From assembly GCF_030159595.1 (NCBI RefSeq), contig NZ_BSKJ01000012.1, positions 62,001-126,000 of the forward strand: a DNA stretch of 64,000 nt. The letters are read 5' to 3'. A model generated the notes under the pieces. That model searched no databases, was not told the origin of the DNA, and saw only the letters and a list, made by a program, of their open reading frames with translations. The translations under genes and the position numbers were made by a program. Of this stretch, positions 40,170 to 50,566 are shown piece after piece. Every line of letters begins with the position of its first letter. The first letter of the stretch is position 1. The stretch comes from Pseudomonas putida (lineage in GTDB: Bacteria > Pseudomonadota > Gammaproteobacteria > Pseudomonadales > Pseudomonadaceae).

Positions 40170-41618
40170 TCAGTGCAGAGCCTCTTCGGCTTTCTGGATC
40201 GCGGCGAATTCCTCTTCCGGTGTGCCCGCAACCAGGTGGTGGCGGCTGTAGAAAGCAAAGTAGGCAATTAGTACCGCATAGATCACTGCGGCGCCAATCA
40301 CCACCCGTGGGTCGACCAGGAAGCCGGCCACCACGGCGATGCAGGCCAGCACCAGCGCCACGCCCGAGGTAAAGATGCCACCTGGGGTGCGGTATGGGCG
40401 CTCCATCTTCGGCCGGCGGATGCGCAGGGTGATGTGCGCGGCCATCATCAGCACATAAGACAGGGTAGCGCCGAATACGGCTACCAGAATCAGCAGGTCA
40501 CCCTGGCCGGTCAGCGACAGGGCAAAGCCGATGATGCCGGGGATGATCAGGGCCAGTACCGGCGCCTTGCTTTTATTGGTTTCCGACAGCTTGCGCGGCA
40601 GGTAGCCGGCGCGGGACAGAGCGAAGATCTGCCGGGAATAGGCGTAGATGATCGAGAAGAAGCTGGCGATCAGCCCGGCCAGACCGACCAGGTTGACGAA
40701 GCCGCCCATCCAGGTGCTGCCACCGTAGGCTTTGGACAGTGCCTCGACCAGCGGGTTACCAGACGCTTTCAGTGCTTCGGAGCCTGCACCGCCGGGGCCG
40801 ACCACCAGGATCAGCAGGGCGAAGGCCAGCAGCACCAGCATGGCACCGATCAGGCCGCGTGGCAGGTCGCGTTTGGGGTTCTTGGTTTCTTCGGCGGCCA
40901 GCGGGACGCCCTCGACGGCAAGGAAGAACCAGATGGCATACGGGATGGCCGCCCACACGCCGACATAGCCGAACGGCAGGAAGCTGCTGGCGCCCACCGC
41001 GTCCGTTTTGGCGATGTCGAACAGGTTGGCTGCATCAAAATGGGGCACCATGCTCACCAGGAACACGGCCAGGGCGATCGCAGCGATGGCGGTGATGATG
41101 AACATCAGCTTCAGCGCTTCACCCACGCCGAAGATATGGATGCCGATGAAGACGATGTAGAACGCCAGGTAGATCACCCAGCCACCGATGCCGAACAGAG
41201 ACTCACAATAGGCGCCGATGAACACGGCGATGGCGGCGGGTGCGATGGCGTATTCGATAAGGATCGCCGTGCCGGTCAGAAAGCCACCCCAGGGCCCGAA
41301 GGCGCTGCGGGCGAAGCCGTAGCCGCCGCCTGCGGTGGGGATCATCGACGACAGTTCGGCCAGCGAGAAGCACATGCACAGGTACATGGTGGCCATCAGC
41401 AGGGTGGCGAGGAACATGCCGCCCCAGCCGCCCTGGGCCAGGCCGAAGTTCCAGCCGGCGTAGTCACCCGAGATGACATAGGCAACGCCCAGGCCGACCA
41501 GCAGCACCCAGCCGGCGGCGCCTTTTTTCAGTTCACGTTGCTGGAAATAGTCCGAGCCGACTTTTTCGAAGTCGACAGAAGAGCCTGCCGGCGAGCCGGC
41601 GGAATGATCGCTTGGCAT
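40170..41618 (-). CDS. eat: Ethanolamine permease
   Basis: A 482-residue amino-acid-polyamine superfamily (APC) carrier with 12 hydrophobic segments. The first helix carries LLVGLGVAYVISGDYAGWNFG, and the SSMIPTAGGGYGFARSAFGPWGGF block is typical of the ethanolamine permease group. It imports ethanolamine across the inner membrane. It lies between the aldehyde dehydrogenase and eutB on the same strand, so the operon holds uptake, lyase and acetaldehyde oxidation together. Confidence 0.93.
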   Translation of the reverse strand: MPSDHSAGSPAGSSVDFEKVGSDYFQQRELKKGAAGWVLLVGLGVAYVISGDYAGWNFGLAQGGWGGMFLATLLMATMYLCMCFSLAELSSMIPTAGGGYGFARSAFGPWGGFLTGTAILIEYAIAPAAIAVFIGAYCESLFGIGGWVIYLAFYIVFIGIHIFGVGEALKLMFIITAIAAIALAVFLVSMVPHFDAANLFDIAKTDAVGASSFLPFGYVGVWAAIPYAIWFFLAVEGVPLAAEETKNPKRDLPRGLIGAMLVLLAFALLILVVGPGGAGSEALKASGNPLVEALSKAYGGSTWMGGFVNLVGLAGLIASFFSIIYAYSRQIFALSRAGYLPRKLSETNKSKAPVLALIIPGIIGFALSLTGQGDLLILVAVFGATLSYVLMMAAHITLRIRRPKMERPYRTPGGIFTSGVALVLACIAVVAGFLVDPRVVIGAAVIYAVLIAYFAFYSRHHLVAGTPEEEFAAIQKAEEALH

Positions 41619-41693
41619 AGATTCACCTGTTCTTTTTCTTGGTGGCCGGAAGGGTTCCGGGCCGATGGTGATGGGTACTGCAGGAAGCGAGCC

Positions 41694-41721
41694 AGAGCGG
41701 TTCGTGCACGCGAACCGCTCT
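41694..41721 (-). other. Stem-loop between aldehyde dehydrogenase and eat genes
   Basis: AGAGCGGTTCG and CGAACCGCTCT form a perfect 11-bp stem with a 6-base loop, 12 bases after the dehydrogenase stop. No T-run follows on the minus strand. It may partly stop or process the transcript, so that the dehydrogenase is expressed more than the permease and lyase. Confidence 0.55.
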
Positions 41722-41732
41722 GCTTGACGGGC

Positions 41733-43253
41733 TTAGAAGAAGCCCAACGGATTGATGTCGTAGCTCACCAGCAGGTTCTTGGTCTGCTGATAGTGATCAA
41801 GCATCATCTTGTGCGTCTCACGCCCAACCCCCGACTTCTTGTACCCGCCAAACGCCGCATGCGCCGGGTACAGGTGGTAGCAGTTGGTCCACACACGACC
41901 GGCCTTGATCCCACGGCCCATGCGGTAGGCACGGTTGATGTCGCGGGTCCACACGCCGGCACCCAGGCCGAACTCGGTGTCGTTGGCAATTGCCAGGGCT
42001 TCGGCTTCGTCCTTGAAGGTGGTGACGCTGACCACCGGGCCGAAGATTTCTTCCTGGAACACGCGCATCTTGTTGTTGCCCTTGAGCAGGGTCGGCTGGA
42101 TGTAGTAACCGGTGGCCAGCGAACCTTCCAGTTTCTCGACCTTGCCGCCGGTCAGCAGCTCGGCGCCTTCTTCCTGGGCGATCTGCAGGTACGAGAGGAT
42201 CTTCTCGAACTGTTGCTGCGATGCCTGGGCGCCAACCATGGTGTCGGTGTCCAGCGGGTCGCCGCGCTTGATCTGCAGCACCTTCTTCATCACCACTTCC
42301 ATGAACTGCGGGTAGATCGACTCCTGTACCAGTGCCCGCGACGGGCAGGTGCACACCTCGCCCTGGTTGAAGAACGCCAGCACCATGCCTTCGGCCGCCT
42401 TCTCGATGAAGCTCGGCTCCGCTTGCATGATGTCTTCGAAGTACACGTTCGGCGACTTGCCGCCCAGCTCGACGGTGGAAGGGATGATGTTCTCGGCAGC
42501 GCACTTCATGATGTGCGAGCCAACCGGAGTAGAACCGGTGAAGGCGATCTTGGCGATACGCTTGCTGGTGGCCAGGGCTTCACCGGCCTCGCGGCCAAAG
42601 CCTTGCACGACGTTGAGCACGCCGGGTGGCAGCAGGTCGCCGATCACTTCCAGCAGCACGGTAATACCCAGTGGCGTCTGCTCGGCAGGCTTGAGCACCA
42701 CGCAGTTACCGGCGGCCAGCGCTGGCGCCAGCTTCCAGGCAGCCATCAGGATCGGGAAGTTCCACGGGATGATCTGCCCGACCACGCCCAGCGGTTCGTG
42801 GATGTGGTAGGCCACAGTGCCTTCGTTGATTTCGGCGGCGCCGCCTTCCTGGGCGCGGATGCAGCCAGCAAAGTAGCGGAAGTGGTCAACCGCCAGCGGA
42901 ATGTCGGCGTTGAGAGTTTCGCGGACCGGCTTGCCGTTGTCCCAGGTTTCGGTAATGGCCAGCAGTTCAAGGTTCTGCTCGATGCGGTCGGCGATCTTCA
43001 GCAGCACATTGGAGCGGTCCTGCACCGAGGTGCGGCCCCAGGCGTCGGCAGCGGCGTGGGCGGCGTCGAGCGCTTTATCAATGTCTTCGGCAGTGGAGCG
43101 GGGGAATTCGGCGATCAGTTTGCCATTCACCGGGGACGTGTTCTCGAAGTACTGCCCCTTGACCGGAGCTACGAACTCGCCACCGATGTAGTTGCCGTAG
43201 CGGCTCTTGAAGGAAACCTTCGCGCCCTCGGTACCGGGATGTGCGTAACGCAT
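41733..43253 (-). CDS. aldB: Aldehyde dehydrogenase, acetaldehyde type (ExaC/AldB-like)
   Basis: A 506-residue NAD(P)-dependent aldehyde dehydrogenase. NAD-binding IPWNFPILMAAWKLAPALAAG, the glycine loop FTGSTPVGSHI, general base VELGGKSP and catalytic Cys in FNQGEVCTCPSR are present, and the C-terminus ends GRETHKMMLDHYQQTKNLL, typical of ExaC/AldB enzymes that oxidise acetaldehyde to acetate. It starts at 43253 with a CAGGAG site. It is first in the ethanolamine operon behind a sigma-54 promoter and could also clear acetaldehyde made by the acetoin pathway 10 kb away. Confidence 0.93.
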   Translation of the reverse strand: MRYAHPGTEGAKVSFKSRYGNYIGGEFVAPVKGQYFENTSPVNGKLIAEFPRSTAEDIDKALDAAHAAADAWGRTSVQDRSNVLLKIADRIEQNLELLAITETWDNGKPVRETLNADIPLAVDHFRYFAGCIRAQEGGAAEINEGTVAYHIHEPLGVVGQIIPWNFPILMAAWKLAPALAAGNCVVLKPAEQTPLGITVLLEVIGDLLPPGVLNVVQGFGREAGEALATSKRIAKIAFTGSTPVGSHIMKCAAENIIPSTVELGGKSPNVYFEDIMQAEPSFIEKAAEGMVLAFFNQGEVCTCPSRALVQESIYPQFMEVVMKKVLQIKRGDPLDTDTMVGAQASQQQFEKILSYLQIAQEEGAELLTGGKVEKLEGSLATGYYIQPTLLKGNNKMRVFQEEIFGPVVSVTTFKDEAEALAIANDTEFGLGAGVWTRDINRAYRMGRGIKAGRVWTNCYHLYPAHAAFGGYKKSGVGRETHKMMLDHYQQTKNLLVSYDINPLGFF

Positions 43254-43315
43254 GGTGTGTCTCCTGGCTGTTATGGTTGTTGAGGAGTTGAGAAGCGTAG
43301 AGCAAAGGTTGGGCC

Positions 43316-43332
43316 AGCGTTTTGCACGCCAG
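43316..43332 (-). promoter_or_regulatory. Sigma-54 (-24/-12) promoter of the ethanolamine operon
   Basis: CTGGCGTGCAAAACGCT on the minus strand has GG and GC with exactly ten bases between, as in the YTGGCACGRNNNTTGCW consensus. The -12 half is poor (ACGCT instead of TTGCW). It lies 63 bases before the dehydrogenase start and opposite an enhancer-binding activator gene. Confidence 0.6.
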
Positions 43333-43380
43333 GTAAATCAATGACTTGGATCAGTTGTTCAAGTGCTGTAAACAGCCGCT

Positions 43381-43436
43381 GTACCAGCCCCGGTACGCGC
43401 GGGGGTGACACTTTGTGCCATTTGCGACACGTCACA
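43381..43436. promoter_or_regulatory. Possible enhancer sites for the ethanolamine activator
   Basis: Three short dyads lie 50-105 bases upstream of the -24 element: GTACC-AGCCCC-GGTAC (43381-43396), TGACAC-TTT-GTGCCA (43406-43420, one mismatch), and TGCGACACGTCACA (43423-43436). Position fits upstream activating sequences for the divergent AAA+ activator. The exact site is uncertain. Confidence 0.4.
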
Positions 43437-43509
43437 GGAGGGTGCATTGCAAAGCCTTCCCGGGTGGAGGATGCTGGCGGGACTCTCTATCTGCGGAGAA
43501 CTACAACAA

Positions 43510-45483
<1,974 letters not shown>

Positions 45484-45549
45484 GCGAAACAGCGGGTGCG
45501 ATTTGTCGCGCCCTGGGCTACCCTGCCTCGATGTTTTGCGAGGTCGACC

Positions 45550-46899
45550 ATGCATATTCACATTCTCGGTATTTGCGGCACTTTCATGGGCTCGCTGGCG
45601 GTGCTGGCCAAGGAACTTGGCCATCGCGTCACCGGCTCGGACGCCAACGTCTATCCCCCGATGAGCACCCAGCTCGAAGCCCAGGGCATCGAATTGACCC
45701 AAGGCTATGACCCGGCCCAGCTGGACCCGGCGCCGGACCTGGTGGTCATCGGCAATGCCATGTCGCGTGGCAACCCGGCGGTAGAGTACGTGCTGAACAA
45801 GGGCCTGCCCTATGTTTCCGGCCCGCAGTGGCTGGCTGACCATGTCTTGCAAGGCCGTTGGGTTCTGGCCGTTGCCGGTACCCATGGCAAGACCACCACC
45901 AGCAGCATGCTGGCCTGGGTGCTGGAACATGCCGGCATGAGCCCGGGCTTCCTGATTGGTGGTGTGCCGCAGAACTTCTCGGTGTCGGCGCGCTTGGGCA
46001 ACACGCCTTTCTTCGTGGTTGAAGCCGACGAGTACGACAGCGCCTTCTTCGACAAACGCTCGAAGTTCGTGCATTACCACCCACGCACCGCGATCCTCAA
46101 CAACCTTGAGTTCGATCATGCGGACATCTTCCCGGACCTGGCCTCCATCGAGCGGCAGTTCCACCATCTGGTACGCACCATCCCGAGCGAAGGCCTGGTG
46201 ATTCACCCGACTACCGAACACGCGTTGGAGCGGGTAATTGGCATGGGCTGCTGGACCCCGGTGCAGACGACCGGCGAAGGCGGCCAGTGGCAGGCGCGCC
46301 TGCTCAGCCCCGATGGCTCGCGCTTCGAAGTGTTGTTCGAAGGCGAAGCGCAGGGCGTGGTGGACTGGGCGCTGACCGGCCAGCATAACGTCGCCAACGC
46401 ACTGGCTACCCTGGCCGCCGCCCGCCATGTAGGCGTGGTGCCAGCCATGGGTATCGAAGGCCTCAGCGCCTTCAAGAGCGTCAAGCGGCGCATGGAGAAA
46501 GTCGCTGAAGTGCAGGGCGTCACCATCTACGATGACTTCGCCCACCACCCGACGGCCATCGCCACCACCCTCGACGGCCTGCGCAAGCGCGTTGGCGAGG
46601 CCCCGGTGATCGCGGTGATCGAGCCGCGTTCAAACTCGATGAAACTGGGTGCCCACCGTGATGGCCTGCCGGAAAGCGTCAACGACGCCGACCAGGTGAT
46701 CTGGTACGCCCCGGCCAACCTTGGCTGGGACTTGGCCGGCACCGCCGCTCAATGCAAAGTGCCGAGCGTGGTGGCCGACAGCCTCGACGCGATTATTGAG
46801 CGGGTCAAAGGCCAGGCCCGTCCGGGCACTCATGTGGTGATCATGAGCAACGGCGGCTTTGGTGGCCTGCACGGCAAGCTGGCCGAGGCCCTGAAGTGA
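45550..46899 (+). CDS. mpl: UDP-N-acetylmuramate:L-alanyl-gamma-D-glutamyl-meso-diaminopimelate ligase
   Basis: A 449-residue Mur ligase family enzyme for murein tripeptide recycling. N-terminus MHIHILGICGTFMGSLAVLAKELGH; ATP loop GTHGKTTTSSMLAW (about 110-123); central motif EADEYDSAFFDKRSKFVHYHP; C-terminal YDDFAHHPTAI and EPRSNSMKLG. These fit Mpl rather than MurC. It joins recycled L-Ala-gamma-D-Glu-meso-DAP to UDP-MurNAc in the cytoplasm. The start at 45550 gives the standard N-terminus. It overlaps ubiX by four bases (GTGA). Confidence 0.96.
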   Translation: MHIHILGICGTFMGSLAVLAKELGHRVTGSDANVYPPMSTQLEAQGIELTQGYDPAQLDPAPDLVVIGNAMSRGNPAVEYVLNKGLPYVSGPQWLADHVLQGRWVLAVAGTHGKTTTSSMLAWVLEHAGMSPGFLIGGVPQNFSVSARLGNTPFFVVEADEYDSAFFDKRSKFVHYHPRTAILNNLEFDHADIFPDLASIERQFHHLVRTIPSEGLVIHPTTEHALERVIGMGCWTPVQTTGEGGQWQARLLSPDGSRFEVLFEGEAQGVVDWALTGQHNVANALATLAAARHVGVVPAMGIEGLSAFKSVKRRMEKVAEVQGVTIYDDFAHHPTAIATTLDGLRKRVGEAPVIAVIEPRSNSMKLGAHRDGLPESVNDADQVIWYAPANLGWDLAGTAAQCKVPSVVADSLDAIIERVKGQARPGTHVVIMSNGGFGGLHGKLAEALK

Positions 46900-47525
46900 G
46901 CGGGCCGGAACGCATCACCCTGGCCATGACGGGCGCCTCGGGCGCCCAGTATGGCCTGCGCCTGCTCGATTGCCTGGTGCGCGAAGACCGTGAGGTGCAC
47001 TTCCTGATCTCCAAGGCCGCACAATTGGTGATGGCCACCGAGACCGATGTGCTGCTGCCGGCCAAGCCCCAGGCGATGCAGGCCTTTCTCACCGAATACA
47101 CCGGCGCCGCCGACGGGCAGATCCGCGTGTATGGCAAGGAAGACTGGATGTCGCCGGTCGCCTCGGGTTCAGGCGCTCCGGCAGCGATGGTGGTGGTGCC
47201 CTGTTCCACCGGCACCTTGTCGGCGATTGCCACGGGGGCCTGCAACAACCTGATCGAGCGCGCGGCAGACGTTACCCTCAAGGAGCGTCGTCAGCTGATC
47301 CTGGTGCCACGTGAGGCGCCGTTCTCCACCATTCATCTGGAGAACATGCTCAAACTGTCGCAAATGGGCGCGGTTATCCTGCCGGCGGCACCGGGTTTCT
47401 ATCACCAGCCGCAGACTATCGACGACCTCGTCGATTTTGTCGTGGCGCGCATTCTCAACCTGCTGAATATTCCCCAGGACATGTTGCCGCGTTGGGGCGA
47501 GCACCATTATGGGGTGGATGATTGA
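46896..47525 (+). CDS. ubiX: Flavin prenyltransferase UbiX
   Basis: A 209-residue flavin-binding protein. TGASGAQYGLRLLDCL at the N-terminus, PCSTGTLSAIATGACNNLIERAADVTLKERR in the middle and LVPREAPFSTIHLENML are typical of UbiX/Pad1. It prenylates reduced FMN to make the cofactor of UbiD decarboxylases for ubiquinone synthesis. It starts with GTG inside the mpl stop, and its own TGA overlaps the TTG of the next gene, so three genes are coupled. Confidence 0.96.
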   Translation: MSGPERITLAMTGASGAQYGLRLLDCLVREDREVHFLISKAAQLVMATETDVLLPAKPQAMQAFLTEYTGAADGQIRVYGKEDWMSPVASGSGAPAAMVVVPCSTGTLSAIATGACNNLIERAADVTLKERRQLILVPREAPFSTIHLENMLKLSQMGAVILPAAPGFYHQPQTIDDLVDFVVARILNLLNIPQDMLPRWGEHHYGVDD

Positions 47526-47809
47526 AGCGAGCGCTGGTGGGGTTGCTGGCGCTGGTGATGCTGGGGGGCTGTGCCACGGTGCGCACGCTGGATGCTGCCA
47601 AGCCCGGGGCACCGGTGGTGTATGCCGGTACCCGGCTGGACTTGTATGTGATCAATGGCGGGTGTTGCCCGCGGGACCATTACGGCGCTGATGCGCCAGC
47701 CTATCCAGGCTTGGACCTGCCGGGTAGCATGCTGCTGGATACCCTGTTGCTGCCGTTGTCATTGCTGACTGCGGCTGGAGTAGGCTTCCAGGCAACCGGC
47801 GGCTTGTGA
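47522..47809 (+). CDS. YceK/YidQ-family lipoprotein (DUF1375)
   Basis: A 95-residue lipoprotein starting with TTG at 47522, overlapping the ubiX stop. The signal peptide MKRALVGLLALVMLGGCATV has the lipobox LGGC with lipid Cys17. The mature part GAPVVYAGTRLDLYVINGG ... YPGLDLPGSMLLDTLLLPLSL follows the YceK/DUF1375 pattern (RLD near the start and a conserved DLPxSxxxDTLLLP motif). Function is unknown; it is membrane-anchored in the envelope. A REP pair follows directly. Confidence 0.82.
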   Translation: MKRALVGLLALVMLGGCATVRTLDAAKPGAPVVYAGTRLDLYVINGGCCPRDHYGADAPAYPGLDLPGSMLLDTLLLPLSLLTAAGVGFQATGGL

Positions 47810-47810
47810 T

Positions 47811-47903
47811 GGCCCTATCGCCGGCAAGCCAGCTCCCACAGGATACGTACTGCCCTCAAGCCTAGTGCAGTCCTGTGGGAGCGGGTTTACCCGCGAAGAG
47901 GCC
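47811..47903. repeat. REP pair of mixed families
   Basis: Left element (47811-47842) is the ATCGCCGGCAAGCCAGCTCC type; right element (47872-47903) is the GTGGGAGCGGGTTTACCCGC type. Only the inner CCCACAGG/CCTGTGGG parts and flanking GGCC pair. A composite of two REP families is less usual than the matched pairs elsewhere in this window. Confidence 0.85.
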
Positions 47904-47917
47904 ATCACAGGTAACGC

Positions 47918-48562
47918 CTATTTTTTGCCCAGCCTGCGCAACTCATCCGACTCCACAACCCGCACTCCGTCCTCTTCCTCCAGCGCCAGCCGCCACAACG
48001 CCCGGGCCAAGGTACAAGCCTCAATCCCCCGGTACTTGCCGGGTATCAACCTGGAAAACGGCGAAACCAGCTGTTCCGCCAGCCGTGGCTCGACCCGCTC
48101 GCCCAGCAGCAAAGATGGCCGCACGATGGTCAACTGCGGCCAGTCCTGGGCCTTCAGCGCCTCTTCCATCTCACCTTTGACCCGGTTGTAGAAAATCGAC
48201 GATTTCGGGTCGGCGCCCAGCGCACTGACCACCAGCAGATGCCGCGCGCCCATCTCCCGGGCACGCTTGCTGAACGCCACCACCATGTCCAGGTCCACTG
48301 CGCGGAAGGCCGATTCGGAGCCGGCCTGCTTCAGCGTGGTGCCCAGGCAGCAGTAGGCGATGTCGACCCGCCCGGCCAACTGAGGAAGGAACACCGCCGG
48401 GTCGCCTACCGGGTTTTCCAGGTGAGGGTGCTCGGCCAGCGGCCGGCGGGTAGGCGCCAGGACGCGGGTGATGGTGGGCTCGTTGAGCAGGCGGTCCAGC
48501 AGATGCTCACCGGTCAGGCCGGTGGCACCGGCAAGCAGGACATGCTGAGGCGTCAAATACAT
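47918..48562 (-). CDS. NAD(P)-binding SDR-like oxidoreductase (HTATIP2-type)
   Basis: A 214-residue atypical SDR. The Rossmann glycine motif is LLAGATGLTGEHLL (about 9-22), later IAYCCLGTTLKQAGS and HLLVVSALGADPKSSIFYNRVKGEMEEAL with a YNRVK active-site-like motif. This matches the HTATIP2/YbjT-like group of NAD(P)H-binding proteins. The substrate is unknown. It is a single gene with the next upstream unit (the MORN protein) 27 bases away on the same strand. Confidence 0.82.
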   Translation of the reverse strand: MYLTPQHVLLAGATGLTGEHLLDRLLNEPTITRVLAPTRRPLAEHPHLENPVGDPAVFLPQLAGRVDIAYCCLGTTLKQAGSESAFRAVDLDMVVAFSKRAREMGARHLLVVSALGADPKSSIFYNRVKGEMEEALKAQDWPQLTIVRPSLLLGERVEPRLAEQLVSPFSRLIPGKYRGIEACTLARALWRLALEEEDGVRVVESDELRRLGKK

Positions 48563-48589
48563 GATGTCTCTCCCTTGTTACACACAAGT

Positions 48590-50323
48590 TTAGTGGCTGA
48601 CAGGTTTTTTTGCCTGTTCCCCCACGTTGGCCTGTGTGGCATTTCGCAACGCTTCTTCGGCCTGTTGCCGGCGCAACTGCTGCCAGTGCTCGAGCACGGC
48701 GGGTGGTGCCCACAGCTGCGGCTCGGAGGCCTCGAAGCCTTCCCTTTGTTCTCTTTCGGCAACGCTGGTACGTGCCAGTTCAAATGCTTGTTTGAGGTCG
48801 TCGGTCTGGTTCAGCGCTTCGGCGAACAGGGCATCGCCAAAGTAGGTGAAATCAGCTTCTTCCGAGCAACCGAACGACACGCGGTCGGCCCGGGCGGCAG
48901 TCATGATCAGCGTGCGCTCATCCTTGAGCGGTGCGATGTAGCCCCCTGAATAGCAGGCCGAGATGACGATTACCTTGTCTCGATCCTTGAGCGGCGCCAG
49001 GGCAGTGGCCAGTTCGTCGGCGGAAAGGTCTGCCAGTTGCAGGCGGGGTTGGTCGAGCACCAGCTGGTGGTCGTGGCTGCCATGGCTGGTGAGGTAGATG
49101 AACACCAGATCTTCGGGACCGCTGCGTTCTGCCAGGGTGCGGGCGGCACGGGTGAGGTTCTCACGGGTAGCCATGGGGCGGCTGGTCATGTGGTCACGGT
49201 GGTTGACCAAGGTCACCTGGCCACGGGCGCCAAAACGTACCTTGAGCATGTTGCTGACATAGTCGGCTTCGCGCAGGAATACGCTTTGCTGGCCATCGCC
49301 GGCCACCACCAAACTGTACAACTGGATTGGCGGTGCTGAGCGCGGTACGCGGGCCAGCGCCTCGTCCAGCAGACGGCCCTGGTTGAGCAAGGCCAGGTCC
49401 AGCGGATCGGGCAGCAACTGGCCTTTCTGGTCGCGTACACGCACGCCATTGGCCCATACGCCGCTTTCGACCTTGCCGCTGGCCAGGATCAATCGTCCAT
49501 GGCCGTGGTAGGCATCATTCAGGAAGCCGCCGATGTACTTGCTGCCGTCGGCCAGTTGCAGGCTACCTTGGCCCGACAGGCGCCAGTCGACGAACTCGCC
49601 CTTGTAGTGGCTGCCGTCGCTGCCCAGCAATTCGCCTTCGCCGATCAGTGAGCCATCCTTGAATTCGCCAATCCACACATCGCCATCGGCGTTTTCGTAG
49701 CGGCCGCGACCTTCCAGGCGGTTGTCCTTGAACTCACCGATGTACTGCTCACCGTCGGCGCTGTCGTAGGTACCGCTGCCCTGCAGCTGGCCGTTGATGA
49801 AATGACCGCTGAACTGGTTGCCACTGGCATCGCTGCGCACCCCGGCGCCATTGGGCTTGCCCTTGGCGAACAGGCCTTGGTAGCGGCTGCCGTCGGCCAG
49901 CTCCAGTTCGCCAGCACCTTCGTAAAGGTCGTCCTTGAACTGGCCACGGTAGGTCTGGTCGGCTTGCTTGAGGGTGCCTTCGCCATCGCGGCGGCCGTGT
50001 TTGAAGGTACCGGCATAGTGGCTGCCCGGGGTGGTCAGGTCGCCCAGCCCCTGGAACAGCCCCTCGGTGAACTGGCCACGGTACACCTCGCCGTTCTGGC
50101 CATGCCACTCGCCCTGGCCGTGCCATTGGCCGTCCTTGAAGCCGCCGGCGTACCAGCTGCCGTTGGGGTAGTCGATACGGCCCTCGCCCTGCAGCAGGCC
50201 GTCGACCACCTGGCCCCGATAGCGCCCGCCGTCGGGCAGGCGAGCGTCTGGTGGAAGCAGCGATTCGCCATCGCCACAGGCGGCGAGCAGCAGGACCAGG
50301 GTGATAGGGAGCAGTGGACGCAT
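48590..50323 (-). CDS. MORN-repeat lipoprotein with a C-terminal legumain/caspase-like (C13) domain
   Basis: A 577-residue protein with three parts. (1) Lipoprotein signal MRPLLPITLVLLLAACGDGE, lipid Cys16. (2) About eleven MORN repeats from residue 35 to about 290, each near 23 residues (for example YRGQFTEGLFQGLGDLTTPG). (3) A C-terminal peptidase C13/caspase-like domain (about 345-545) with the His/Cys pair in IYLTSHGSHDH (His414) and IVISACYSGGY (Cys457). The fold class includes legumain, GPI8 and caspases. The start at 50323 gives the lipobox; upstream codons look random. MORN repeats often bind membranes or scaffold proteins. Neither its substrate nor its role is known to me. Confidence 0.85.
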   Translation of the reverse strand: MRPLLPITLVLLLAACGDGESLLPPDARLPDGGRYRGQVVDGLLQGEGRIDYPNGSWYAGGFKDGQWHGQGEWHGQNGEVYRGQFTEGLFQGLGDLTTPGSHYAGTFKHGRRDGEGTLKQADQTYRGQFKDDLYEGAGELELADGSRYQGLFAKGKPNGAGVRSDASGNQFSGHFINGQLQGSGTYDSADGEQYIGEFKDNRLEGRGRYENADGDVWIGEFKDGSLIGEGELLGSDGSHYKGEFVDWRLSGQGSLQLADGSKYIGGFLNDAYHGHGRLILASGKVESGVWANGVRVRDQKGQLLPDPLDLALLNQGRLLDEALARVPRSAPPIQLYSLVVAGDGQQSVFLREADYVSNMLKVRFGARGQVTLVNHRDHMTSRPMATRENLTRAARTLAERSGPEDLVFIYLTSHGSHDHQLVLDQPRLQLADLSADELATALAPLKDRDKVIVISACYSGGYIAPLKDERTLIMTAARADRVSFGCSEEADFTYFGDALFAEALNQTDDLKQAFELARTSVAEREQREGFEASEPQLWAPPAVLEHWQQLRRQQAEEALRNATQANVGEQAKKPVSH

Positions 50324-50420
50324 GGCGAGGACCGGGCAATAGGTCTGCCGAGTATGACGCAGAATGGGATCCTGAGACAGCGAGGGCAAGGCTTGTACGG
50401 CGCCTGATGCTCACGCGGCA

Positions 50421-50509
50421 CCTGTGGGAGCGGGCTTGCCCGCGAACACCGGCGAAGCCGGTGCCATCCAGCGCGGCGTATTCTTCGCGGGCAAGCCCGC
50501 TCCCACAGG
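50421..50509. repeat. Inverted REP pair upstream of the MORN/C13 gene
   Basis: A 26-base arm at 50421-50446 (CCTGTGGGAGCGGGCTTGCC plus CGCGAA) and its perfect inverted copy at 50484-50509 enclose a 37-base spacer that holds a small GCCGG hairpin. A third partial copy (CCTGTGGGAGCAAGATG) begins at about 50540. Confidence 0.94.
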
Positions 50510-50566
50510 ATTCTTCGCTGCCCCGGGGCCTTGTGCAGTACCTGTGGGAGCAAGATGTTGCAGCAG

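Noticed and set aside
40434..43283. A 949-codon plus-strand open frame
   Set aside because: It is antisense to the ethanolamine permease and aldehyde dehydrogenase genes, which have full family motifs. Its translation is low-complexity, rich in His, Gln, Gly and Val, a normal artefact of high-GC codon bias.
49500..50220. Periodic sequence about 69 bases long
   Set aside because: This is the DNA of the MORN repeats, explained by the protein and not by a tandem DNA element.
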